Of a stretch of 64,000 bases of DNA, positions 11,201 through 21,917 are shown in pieces. How positions within the stretch are numbered: the stretch's first letter is position 1; every line of letters begins with the position of its first letter. Source of the stretch: Toxoplasma gondii ME49 (taxonomy: Eukaryota; Apicomplexa; Conoidasida; Eucoccidiorida; Sarcocystidae). The stretch spans positions 2,232,001 to 2,296,000 of the forward strand of contig NC_031479.1 of NCBI RefSeq assembly GCF_000006565.2, in the 5' to 3' direction. The notes beneath the pieces were generated by a model, which did not search any database, was not told the DNA's origin, and was given only the letters and a program-made list of their open reading frames with translations. Position numbers and translations under genes: made by a program.

Positions 11201-14200
11201 CACCTTTCGATTTTGCTGGGTGACCGCTCTGTCAAAGGCGATCTCCAGCAGCGCCTCCAACAAGCTGTCTAGACACCCCATTACGGTGTCTGTACACCCC
11301 GAAGAGCCATCGCCCGTATCTTCGCTCTTCTGCAGACCGTCGCAGAGCGAAATGCAGCCCCGTTCCAAAGGCTCTGAGCCAGAGAGGCCGGCAACACTTT
11401 GGCAGTGCGAATCTTGCGTTTTTCTCTCGCTCGGGGCTGGGGGAGCTAGGAGAGAGACAGGAAGATTGTGTAGAATCTCGAGGAGCGTGAGGACAGAGGA
11501 GGGGCTCTCCGCCTTGCGTATCGCTGCAGAGTCAATCTTACTTCTCTCCGGAGCTATCGCTTTTCCATCCCTACCATCTTCGTTCCTCCTTCCGCCTACG
11601 TCGTCTCCTCTCGCGACTGCATTCACAGGCGAGACGCCCTGCTTCAAGAAGGAGATCGTGTGGACGGCGTAGGGCAGCACGCATGAGGAGAGAATCTCTC
11701 TTTGCGTTTCCTCGCTGGCGCTCTCCAGCGCGACTCCGAGACACTGCAGAAGCTGCCTCTGAGACGGCGAGGGCGCGAACTGGCGAAGGAGAGGCGAGAG
11801 CGCACACCTTTCAGGTCCTCGAGCATCGTGGAGCTCCGCCGAGTCTCCTCGCCGCCGGACCCTCGCTTCCTCCCCAGACGCGCAGCCGCCAGGCCGGACC
11901 CGAAGCGTGCTGCTGTCTCCGTGCTGCCCGCGTGTCTCGACTTGCTTCTCGGCTTCTTTGTCTCTTGCGAAGACACCCCACTGGGGGGGGCGAGTCGCCA
12001 GCAGAAAGAGACAGTCCAGCAGGCGAACCGCAGCTTCGCCCAAGCGAGAAACGCGACGGAGCTCTCTTGCTTCCTCCCTTCTCTCCTCTCCCTCCTCCAT
12101 CTCGTCTTCGTCTCCCTCGTGTCTCTGTTCAACTGAAAGATGCAGTAAAGGGCCTGTGGCGGATATTTCAGAAGTGATTGCGCTTCGGCTTCCCTGTATA
12201 GGCCAGCGTTTCGCGGAGTTTCCTCCGTTCAGCGACCCGCAGGCGCCTCCTGTGAAAGCAGACTCACCGTTCTTTCGAGCGGCTAAAGAACGCACAGAAA
12301 GCAGAGGAGAACTAGCGCGCGGCATCTTAGAGAGCAAACGCGTGGAGAGGCCAACTTGCCTCCAGAGAGAAGCCGCGAGAGCTTGCAAGGGTGGGTGCGG
12401 GCTCGCGGACCAGAGAAACAAACGCTGGAGAAGTGCGACAGCCACTTGCCGTCCCTTCCCGGGTACTCTGCTGTCTCCGTTTATTCGATCTGAACTATGC
12501 GGTTCTAGGTCGCGGATCAGCTGCACAGAGACAGCGTTCTTTCTTCTTGCGGACTCTTCTGCGCAAATAAACGCTCCCGACCCTTCGCCGCCTCTCCCGT
12601 CTCTACAGATTCCCTGGCCATCTCGGCCGTCTCGCTGAGCGCACGCTGCCGTGTCTCGCCATTCTTGCAGGTTTTCTTTTCTGAGTCCTCTGCATGCAAC
12701 TACCTCGACCTTCTGTTTCAAGTTCGCTTCGCCTTCACTCACAAGAAGTTCCAGAGCAGCCTGCAGAATCCACGCGACGGTGTGGCGAAGAGGTGGAAAA
12801 CGAGAGGGAAGAAGAGCGCTCGCGTGACAGTGGAGCGGGTGCGAGAGCGCCCAGTGCTGAAGTGTACGCACAGCGCAGAGAACTGCTCTCCCTTGAGCGC
12901 AGAAGATTGACTCGCACTCAGTGTTTCCTCGCCAGCCTCCCCAGAGCCTCGCTTTTCCGTGAGACTCTCCCTCCGCCTGGAAATCGCTCCCTGACCTGTA
13001 GCATTCCTTCCTCTCTCTTTCACTCGTCTCACACACATCGAAATGCACTCTCTCAAACGATGCCTTCTCACGCGCGCCAGTGTCGCCCCTCGCTCGCTGG
13101 ATCTCCCTCTGGTCGCCGTCTCTGGTCTCGGCCAGCCGTTCGGGCCCGTTGGGCTCCTGGGCGGCGCGAGCCGCCCTCGCGGTAGCGGCTGTCCGCAGAA
13201 AGGCAGGAACTCGAAAGAGAACGGAGAGGAAGAGGCAGTCGATCTCGTCCGGCCGCAATCCTTGTTCTCGCCCGATAGAGTGCAGGCTTCTCCGGAGCGC
13301 CTCTCGTTCGGTCGGCTTCGCCGAGGCCAGGATCTCAACCAGCGGTGCGCACAGCCGGGCTCGAGACTGGCTGCCGAGATCGACTGTGGTCTTCTCCTCC
13401 GCGGGAGGGGCAGAGCCAGAACGAGGCGAGGAAACAGAAGGGACAGAGGAAAAGGAACGCATCGATACGGGTTCTGGAGTCTCCTGTCTAGACGTTCTTG
13501 CGCGAGCGACAAGCAGAGAAGGAGAACACGAGGTGTCAAGAGGTGCATCGCGAGATTCGCCTGCGCCAGCCGCTCCCGAAGTCGAAAACGCCGAAGAACC
13601 ACCGTCAGGAAGGCAAACATCGGAGGGAGACGAGAAAGCAGAAGAGGAGGAGAGAGAAGAAGACGGAGAAGAGGAAGGGAACTGAGCTGGTTCTTCGTTT
13701 GACCTTTCTCTCTGTGGAGCGCCGGTGAAGCTCGACTCCCGTCTTGTCCAGTCGCTTAGTCGACTTTGGAAAGCTGGTGAGGAGTTGAGTTCGGACGAAG
13801 CCCCGAGGCAGATGCCAGGTTGCTTGAAAGAACAAGAGACAGGAGCCGCAGTGGTGGACGCATGCGTCGGACTTCCGGTGAGACCCGGGCCGCAGCGTGT
13901 GTCTCCGGATCCGCGCGTCTCCTTCGCGAGCTGAAGAGGGGACCGACCTCCTTTCTCGGAGAAAAAAGCGTACGGTTTCTCGGCTTCTTTCTCGCGCAAG
14001 TGCTGGTCTGTCTCCATCTCGTGTGCAGCGGGCCTTTTGTCAAGAGAGCGCAAGGCGAGCCTTCGTTCGACCGTTTGAGGCTCATGAGCTCGACGATCGC
14101 GCGGGACATCCGCAGCAGGCAGACAGTGGAAGGCGCCGTTCTCTTTCTGCGGAGGCGCTCCAATTGGGTTATGGAGAGGCGCGGCGGGTGTCTCAGGTTC

Positions 14201-14218
14201 GCTGTCTGGCGCGCTCAT
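8212..14218 (-). CDS. Large helical-repeat-like protein of unknown function (3 exons)
   Basis: Exons on the minus strand: 14218-10390, 9774-8896 and 8345-8212, totalling 1613 residues. Donors are GTGAGA and GTAAGT; acceptors follow pyrimidine-rich tracts (tttgtttccag and ggttttag). All junctions are phase 1 and join smoothly (LLRVLMN|AIVFVG; FEALALR|VPGRIA). The start is the first ATG in frame (MSAPDSEP). Roughly the first 280 residues are Ser/Pro/Arg-rich and disordered-looking. After that come Leu/Ala-rich helical blocks resembling HEAT/ARM repeats, an Arg/Glu/Lys-rich section in exon 2, and a helical end (SLLDCVALLDEELL). The HEAT/ARM reading is inference from composition. A 222-base stretch (12521-12742) has good splice sites and keeps frame, so it could be an optional intron. 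No family was recognised. Confidence 0.78.
11285..11298. repeat. GGTGT-N4-ACACC inverted repeat, copy 2
   Basis: An exact copy of the 14-base core seen at 212-225, here inside exon 1 of the minus-strand gene. A one-mismatch copy is at 9145-9158 in exon 2 of the same gene. Confidence 0.7.
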
Positions 14219-16417
14219 TCCGGGGCAGGTGCATGGCCGAGACGCGGGGCACGTTCGCGGACAGCACGAGACGCTTCTGAAGGATACCTGGACGCTAGAG
14301 AGATGCCTGCAGTTACGACGAAGCACCTGAGTCGAGAAGCTTGCGAGGAACTCTAGGCAAGTCTCAACTCGTTTGTTCTCGGGAAGGGGGCGCACTTTTC
14401 TGACACGCAGTCATCCAACATGCATTTATGCATCGCACGTTCGGTCTGATGCCCGCCACGCTGTCTACAGCACATCACTTCAGGCATGAGATGAAGGCAT
14501 GAGATGAACCACTGCATAATACACAAACTCTTCGGCGGTGAGTGTCAGCTGTGTTCACCGGGGGGAACTTGAAGAGCAGATACGTTCTTTCACGGCAACT
14601 CACCGCCGGCGACGCGGACGCCGGAGTGTCTATACACCGGTGAAGCACGGAACTGTGAGCGCTGTTTCAGAGGACGGAAACAGAAAAGATGTCTCTGTGT
14701 CAATGGACAAAAGAGGCAAAGAACGTGGTTCTAGAACGGTCGCGCATTTCTGATGCTCCTGACAGAGTGTGAGCCCGGTGTCTCGGTTTGCGTTGCCGGT
14801 GGCAGCGCTGTCGCCTGTCCCGCGCATTTTCCCTGCTCGTTCGTTTTTTCCAAGCGGCTTCTTTAAAGAGGAGGGAACAAGAGAGGCAGGAAGAGCAGTC
14901 AACAGGGGGAAACCCCTTCCGTGCTGTGTCCTTGTGTCGTTTTCCTATCGTCGTGTTGCCCTGTTAAAAGAACGTTCGCGGACGAGGGGGGCATGCAGAT
15001 GCGCAGAGAAAAGGGAGACACGACGGTCTTCTTTGCGCGCGTTTGCGAGCAAAGTCGCATGCATTCGCGCCGAGCCCAAATTGGAGAGCAGCGGGTTCTT
15101 GACTGGCGCCACCGGCGAGAACGTGATTGACAGCGCCTTCCCGACGGAGAGACTTCCGAGCGTTTTGCCGCTGCTTTTCTTCGCCGCTTACCCTGCATTT
15201 CGTGCCTTCCTGAAGCCTTTTAGGGAAACTGGAGGGTTACGGTTAAGTGGAAATCATTGCGAGAGACTCGGCGGTGCATTCAGCGCTGAGGACTCGATTC
15301 AGAACGGCCTGTCTGTACACCGAAGAACTCTGAGACTCCCTCCACCTTCCGACTTGCACGTGTAGGTTACTATACTTCAGACAGACGGAGTTATGCCTCA
15401 GAAGACTTGTTCACTTCCCGCGTCAATTCGATTGTAGGGAGAGTGACTTGGCGGCAAATCGCACTGCCGGTGTTTCGCGGTGACTTGTTTTGTTGTTCGA
15501 TTCTCCTCCGTCTGTTCTCTGAGCTCTCCGGAGTCGCGGGTCTCCCAGGTGCGGCTTCCTCTTTCAACGACGCGTGGATCCCCCGCAAGAAGGTTGCGCT
15601 TGTTGTTTCCGGGACAAGCCGTGGTCGAACTGCGCCCTCGTGCGGTCGAGAGTTTATTCTGGCCAGACGCTGGCATAGTTCCGCTTTCACAGAGTCGCTG
15701 CAAGAGCCTGTTCGTGGCCACAGAGGGACACGATACTTCCTTCTGCAGGCGGAGACTGTGAGCTGTCTCAAGAGCATTCCTCGACGCATGCGACTTGCAG
15801 AGTCCAGACAGCCGATAGGGCATGCCTTCGTCGGCCCAGCGCGTGATTGAAAGCCGTCGCGTTCTGTTTGAGAAAGTTGATTTTAGCGCCTCAACCGTCC
15901 TAGCGGGGTCGCAAATGCTGCGGAAGCCGTCCCCAAACCCAGATGCGGACTACCAACCCCACACACCTACCTTCGGCTGACAGATCTCTCTCCCGTCATT
16001 TTTCTCATTTCTCTCTTGCTCTTCCTTTTCATCACTCGCCCACTTCTTTTTTTCCTTCTTCCTTTTTTCCTCCTGTCTCTGTGCACTCCTTCATTTCTCT
16101 CCTCCTGCTCCTTCCCTCCTGTAATTTCTCTCTTTCCTTCACCTGTTTTTATCCTCTGCGGTGTCTCTCTCCTTTGCTCTGTCCGTCGCCTGTCTCGGTC
16201 CGATCGTGAACGCCAGTCTCGGTTTTCGCCATTTTTCGCTGCGCCTTGTTGTCTGCGTCTGTTGCTGTCGCTCCTCCACATTTCTTCTGCTTCTTTCAAC
16301 ATTTCCTTTAACTTCTCTCTCTCCAGCTCGTGTTGTCTTCCACTTTCGCCTTTTCCAGCGTGTGCACTGTTCCTCCGTTGCCTCCTCAACTTTTGCTTTC
16401 TTCGCAATATCTACAAC
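14219..16417. promoter_or_regulatory. Divergent intergenic region between the 1613-residue gene and PYM
   Basis: About 2.2 kb separates the two start codons, so it should carry both promoters and 5' UTRs. It contains a GCATGC motif at 15057-15062, imperfect GGTGT-N4-ACACC copies at 14625-14638 and 15308-15321, and a long pyrimidine tract next to PYM. I see no supported gene in it. Confidence 0.5.
15980..16410 (+). other. 430-base pyrimidine-rich tract before the PYM start
   Basis: The plus strand is dominated by C and T (runs such as ttttttccttcttcctttt) right up to the PYM start codon. It probably falls in the PYM 5' UTR or core promoter. Shorter pyrimidine tracts in this genome mostly mark Ser-rich coding DNA or splice acceptors; this one fits neither. 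Confidence 0.6.
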
Positions 16418-17149
16418 ATGCGGGCGTTTCCGGACGAACGGGATGAGGTCCCGACGCGCGGGCGCCTGCGGGGGAGGTTTCCTGAGCTCGACAGCCGCAG
16501 CGACGGCAGCCTTCGAGTTGAGGAACGGACAGACATGGGCGAGCGATATCTGGTGGACATGACCACCGGAGAAAAAATCATTCCTGGATCACGCAGGCCA
16601 GACGGCACCTACAGAAAGGAAATTCGTGTCCGCGCAGGATACGTCCCCTTGGTAATGCACAAAAGCCTTAAAGTTACACACATGTGCACGTGTATACACA
16701 TATATACTATAAATATAATAACACATGGGCTCGTTACCTTTGTACCCGCATAGACATTCATACATGCATACACATTTATATATATATATATATATATACG
16801 TATATATATATATATATATCTAGATGTAAATAAATAGATGCGTATGTAGGGGCCTGCCATAGTTGTGTCCACGTGCACGTGTTTATGTTTTGTTTACATA
16901 TGCGTGTATGCATGTATGTCGGTGTCTGTCGTAGTTGTATGTATAGACAACAGTAGGTGTGTTTGTATACAAATCTGCACGTCCTCTTTACATGCGGATG
17001 TATCAGCAATGGAAACATACACGTGCGCATCTCTCTCTCCATATATATATATTTATTCTCGCTCTCCATATATGTATATATATATATATATTCATTCTCT
17101 CTATACACATTTATTCCCTATATTTATCTATTTATTCACTCTCTCTCGC

Positions 17150-17180
<31 letters not shown>

Positions 17181-19439
17181 GGAGAGTGACGAGAGTCGAA
17201 TGTTGGTATCGATGCATCATTCGAGGAGAAAAGCGGCCTCTGTCCCCTAGGTGAGTAGTTGAACGAGACACTAAAGGGTCTTGATTGTGCAAGATTCTCA
17301 TTCTCTTCGAGATGGAGAAGAAGAACAAAAGGACACGTTTTCTTTGCGTTTTCTCGTGGCGCGCATGTTCCTCTCTCCATCCCGGAATCTCTATGTCGCC
17401 TCCCCACGTTTCTTCATTGCATGCGTTGCCTGGCCTTTCACAGGAGGAGCGCCGGACGTTCCAGACGCGGCAGCAGCTGTCGCGAAACGAGAGGCAAGTG
17501 CCAGGAGCAGGAAACATTCCGGGTTTCTCTCCTTCAGCTTTTCCGCCGGGATACTCGGGCATAGCCTCTCCAAGTGGAAATGGAAAGCGAGCGCCGGCTC
17601 GAAAAGGCGAGAAGAAACATGGAGAAAAGACTCCGGAAGAAAAGACGCCAGCAGCCAAGGGGAAGCGATGTGGAGACGCTGAGACTCCCAACGCACGGGA
17701 GGCAGACGACCTCTGTCGAGACATGCAAAAGTTGAGTGTCGGCGTTCAAGAAAAGGATACACCCGTTTCCGAAACTGACAGCTTGAAAAAAAGGTGAGGA
17801 AAACACAGACCCCATGGAAAATCAGTCTTATGAAACACTCTAATCTCATTCGCTTCCAAACCCTTGGGAAATGCATATGTATGTGTGTATAAATATATGT
17901 AGATATACGTGTATATGTATCTATATGTAGACGCGTATGCATGAGTATATATATATATATATGTATATATGTTCATGGATATATAAATATGCCTATTTAT
18001 TCAGGTGCAGGCGGGTTTTGCGTGCAGGAAGGAAAGTGAGGAGAGGGACGCGGAGGCCTGTTACAGGAGAAAAACATTTTAAAACGTGGAGCGGTGTTCT
18101 GGAGTTTAGCTTCGAGTGATGGCACTCTTTCTCAAGCGGTGCATGATAGATGGTCGCGTTTTTTCTCGTGAGGTGCCTGTGCCGGGAAAGGCGGAAACAA
18201 ACGCGTAACTCTCCCTTTAAACTTGTGATCTCCAGGAAGATGCGCCAGAGTCGCCTTTCTGAAAAATACGGTGTACAGAGGCTGCTGTCGGCCTGTGTGG
18301 CACAGAGTCGCCGTTTTTGTATGCATTTTCTGTGGTTTTCGCGCGTCTTGCAGAGTACGGAACGTGAAGAAGAAGCTGAAGGAAATTGAGGCGCTCCAGC
18401 AGAAGGTGGACGCCGGCCAGACACTCGGCGCAGAACAGATGGGTGTAAGTCCAGAATGGTCCCTGTTTTTGATGTTTGTTGCCCACGTGTTCCGCCTCAG
18501 CTGGGTACTAGAGCGAAAATGCGTCGGTGCTTTCTCGGGTGTCGTTTCAGAGGGCCAGCATATTCCTCCACCTGCGTACTCGCTCCGTTTGCATGCGTTC
18601 TGGCCCCACACCTGCGCCATATACAGGCGACGCGAGCTTCGGCTTTTTCCACTTTTGGTCGACTAGGGCCAACACGTTCTGAACCTGAACGCCAGTATTA
18701 TTTTTTAGTCGAAAGATGTTTACAACGCTTGTAGGCCGTCCTCCTTTGTGTGCCGACGCTCTGTCGAGCTTGCAGTTGAAAGTTTTCGAGGAGTGAATTG
18801 AGAATACACACAGAAGATCAACGGTGAAAGCATCTTACTGGGTTAATGCTGACGCTGAGACGCGAAAGTTACGGTTACCAATGGAGCCGCCTGAAATGTG
18901 GGGGAAAAGGTTTTCCCGACGAGCGGCAGAGCTTAGTAAACGCAGTTGTTTCGTTAGAGTTCTTGTCGCGCCTGGAGATGAGCTACAGTGTTCCAGCATT
19001 TAAGTCGACGCCATGTAAGAATGCTGTTTGATAGAGTCCTGCGCTTTTTCAGCTCTCTCTGTAGTGCAACGAAACACATACACGGGCGAAAGTATGGAAG
19101 AAGCGTTTGACCGGTTGCGTGAATGCCTCCGGTATTTGCGCGGCGGTGTATCTAGGTGTGTAGGACGCCTGCAAAAGTTCTGTGGCCCTCACCTCTTTTC
19201 CCTTTGGAAGGCTTCTTTTCCGGATGAGGTGTTGACACTTCAGTCGCGGTCACGGGCAGTGGCCACCTTTTCCGTCTAATATTTTTACAAGGGCGAAAAG
19301 AAAAGTGCAGACATTTAAGAAAAATAATTTGGAGTCGGTCTTGTTTCTGTCGTGTGTGCAGAAACTGCAGCGGAAGAAGGAGCTCGATGCAGAGGTGTTG
19401 GACCTCGAGCGCCGCTTGGCAGAATTGGAGAAAAATTGA
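16418..19439 (+). CDS. PYM: PYM, partner of Y14-Mago (exon junction complex recycling factor)
   Basis: Four exons, 16418-16651, 17444-17793, 18354-18444 and 19362-19439, give 250 residues (human PYM1 is about 204). The N-terminal Mago-Y14 binding segment is clear: TGEKIIPGSRRPDGTYRKEI and then RVRAGYVPL end exon 1 (residues 50-78), matching the family pattern QRPDGTWRK...EGYVP. Exon 2 opens with EERRTF and holds VPGAGNIPGFSPS, the counterpart of the LPPGLSP motif, followed by a Lys-rich linker. Exons 3 and 4 encode the C-terminal coiled coil (VRNVKKKLKEIEALQQKV ... LERRLAELEKN), equivalent to the ribosome-associated end of metazoan PYM. In other eukaryotes PYM strips the exon junction complex from mRNA in the cytoplasm. 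All splice phases match (0, 2, 0). Confidence 0.93.
16777..16819. repeat. (TA)n microsatellites in PYM intron 1
   Basis: Two TA runs (16777-16798 and 16801-16819) broken by one CG. The intron (16652-17443) holds another long TA run at 17150-17176. Confidence 0.95.
17150..17176. repeat. (TA)n microsatellite in PYM intron 1
   Basis: A perfect TA run that follows TCTCTCTCGC repeats. Confidence 0.95.
17946..17962. repeat. (TA)n microsatellite in PYM intron 2
   Basis: A short TA run within intron 17794-18353, set in TGTATA-rich sequence. Confidence 0.9.
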
Positions 19440-19823
19440 AAACTGACGATTTCAGGCCTTCCTTTAGTCTATTTTTCTTGGAAACAGAGGCGGATGCAGT
19501 GTGGGAACTGTTTACTGAGGCCAAGAGCACCACGCCCTTCGACAGTCATGTTGGCTATAAAAGAGCTGGGTGTATATTTCTTTACGGCTTGCGGCGTTTA
19601 GGCGCAGACCCGTTCGCCCATAGACACTGTTGCTTGTGTCCAACACAGAACTTGATCAGTGCATGAATTTGCCGTTTTGCTCTAACACTATCTCTGACAC
19701 ATTTCTGCCGGACCTGGGTAAGGCTGAGGAAAAGCATATGTCGTTTCGACGAAGGGAGCCTCTCCACAGAGAAGAGACACAACGACAGTTTTGCACGGCT
19801 GGTGACTCCTCTCCCTGGTCAGA
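19440..19823. other. Gap between PYM and the next plus-strand gene
   Basis: No coding block seen. It must contain the PYM 3' UTR and the upstream region of the 19824 gene. Confidence 0.5.
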
Positions 19824-20905
19824 ATGAGAGAAGTTGTGCTACGAAACGAGAGACTTTTACAGGAGTTACTGAGCACTGCAGAACTCTCTTTGGCGGTTTC
19901 ACCGGTTAGAGCAGTCACAGGTCAAGACTGTAGAGATACAGCTCTTTGTAGCACCAGAAAAACTGAACGATTACACTTTTCTGAGTGGTTTGGGAAACCA
20001 GAGAAAGTGTAGACTTGTGTTTCTCCGACGCGGTTGAGCGTTTTCTTCAGGAAAGTGACGGGGAAGCTACGGGACTGTGGGTACTGTGGTCACAACGCAG
20101 GAGCGCAGCTTCATTCTCCTTCCAGAAGTTGACAGGTGCAATTTCGGCCGGTGTATCGGGTTCTCCAGAATAGAACGTTTAAACACACCTGGAGAAATAA
20201 CGGGGAAGGAGGGCTAGGCTCTCTGGAGGCAGAAAAAAGCACGGCGGTCGTGACGGGGGTTGTATCGCAAGTGTTGAAGAGACGTATCGCTTTGAAACAA
20301 GAACTCAACTTTCCCGAAGTTGTTGGAATAAGGAGACCCGCAAGTTCCTCCGATGGGAATAAATCAGATTCTTCGAGTACGCTCTGCATCTGTATCACTA
20401 TCTTCTTAGGCACGGACTTGACTCTCAGCCGCAGCGAAAAGTCAAATATCCACGTGAATTGTATCTCCAGCGCGCCGCGTCCGGATCATGTTGGACGACT
20501 CTCTGCTCGAGCGAAACGCCTACTATGAGAACATGTCCTGGGGTCTGCGTACTACGTTGCACTTGTGAAGATCTCTTGGGATACTACGAAGCGCAAAAGT
20601 GATGTTAGCATATGGCACACCGAGGAAATGGGTTTCGGGGTCTTAGCTCTTGAGACGAATGCATTCAGAATTTAGTTCTCCATCAAGCTTCGGACGAACT
20701 GATGCAGCAACCCCCAGCAACCGTTTACGATGCAACACCTTCAACATCAAGCCAGAAAGTGCTTCAGCCAGCACACAATTTCGTGGAGAAACTGGACGAG
20801 ATAAGCAGAGACATTCAACAGTTGGCGTCGCAAACTTGTGCAACTCCCAAGAACGTGACCAGGCGAAAGCTAACGGATAGAGAAGCGGAAACAGTCACAC
20901 TTTAA
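19824..20905 (+). CDS. Unrecognised five-exon gene, about 223 residues
   Basis: Rebuilt exons: 19824-19920, 20013-20135, 20233-20376, 20471-20548 and 20676-20905 (TAA at the end). Introns are 92, 97, 94 and 127 bases with GT-AG ends; all junctions are phase 1 and the sum is 224 codons. The product has helix-like stretches: NERLLQELLSTAEL near the start, VVSQVLKRRIALKQEL in exon 3, MLDDSLLERNAYYENM in exon 4, and FVEKLDEISRDIQQLA in exon 5. It has no signal peptide, membrane segment or known motif that I can see. The consistent phases and intron sizes are the main support. Donor choice at exon 4 is ambiguous (20543 or 20549), and upstream exons cannot be excluded. Confidence 0.45.
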
Positions 20906-21917
20906 ACCACTCGTTGAATCCCCAGAAATGGTTTCCCATGCATGCCGTTGGTTAAGTTCGCAAACACACGCAATCAAATCCATTAGAGAGGCTATTATCC
21001 CACTTGTTGGACCGCATACGCAGTGTGAGTCAACGAGTCCTACGATTTGAAGCGAAACTGACAAGACAGTCGTCGATAAACTGAGTTGCTTTCCTCTTCC
21101 TGTTGACAGATAAAAGACATGCGACTCTCTCCCTTCACCAAGAAGACGAGACCACTAGCAACATGGCTGGAGAATAGGACCCATATTCGTTGAAGGAGGA
21201 GCAATAAATGCATTTTTGGCAGCGCGGCGGGCAGCGATACTTCTCTGCACTGCCTCCGGACACGACGCGGATGACCACTGAGACCCAGTTTGGGACACTG
21301 GCCTCTGCAGGCATACACGTAGAAACAAGCAGCAAGGAATATGTTTTGAAGGCAAAATAATCAATTTCTGGTGAGGGGAGTTCGGGTGCAAAACACTGAC
21401 TGTCAATGTCTCATTTCATGATAAACAATCCGGTTTTTGCGGGCATCGTCCGCCTTGAGGTAATTGTGCAAGTACGCCCCTTAGATGTATGGCCTTGGCT
21501 CACTTGCAGCAGCCTACTTGAAAGCAAAAACTGAGAGAGCTGGGCTTGCATGCACTTCCAGATGTACATATTTGGTAAGTTACCTCAGTTACTGAAGCAC
21601 TAGCATCCGCGGGCCTCCATGCGGAATACTTGACAAGGGAACCCGGGTCTTTGCGTGCTGGCACAATCCAGGAAAGCGGTGTGTGTTGAAAAGCGTAGCA
21701 GGATCGCGGTCTCTAAAATAATACTAGGGCAGTTACCAATGGCACGCTTTCTACATCAAGACAAAAGTTTCCAAACCAGTGTGTATTTATCCTCCTAAGC
21801 GCCACTCGCGACTCTCCAGAATTGACGCCGACCATGCATCTAGTGTGTACGGTAAACATCATCCCTGCTGCATTCATTCATCCTCATTTCCCGTCAACAC
21901 CGTTCGCTTTCACTCGG
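20906..21917. other. Convergent 3' flanks, no gene seen
   Basis: Between the plus-strand stop at 20905 and the minus-strand stop at 21918. A TGCATGC motif is at 20939-20945. Nothing coding was supported. Confidence 0.45.
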
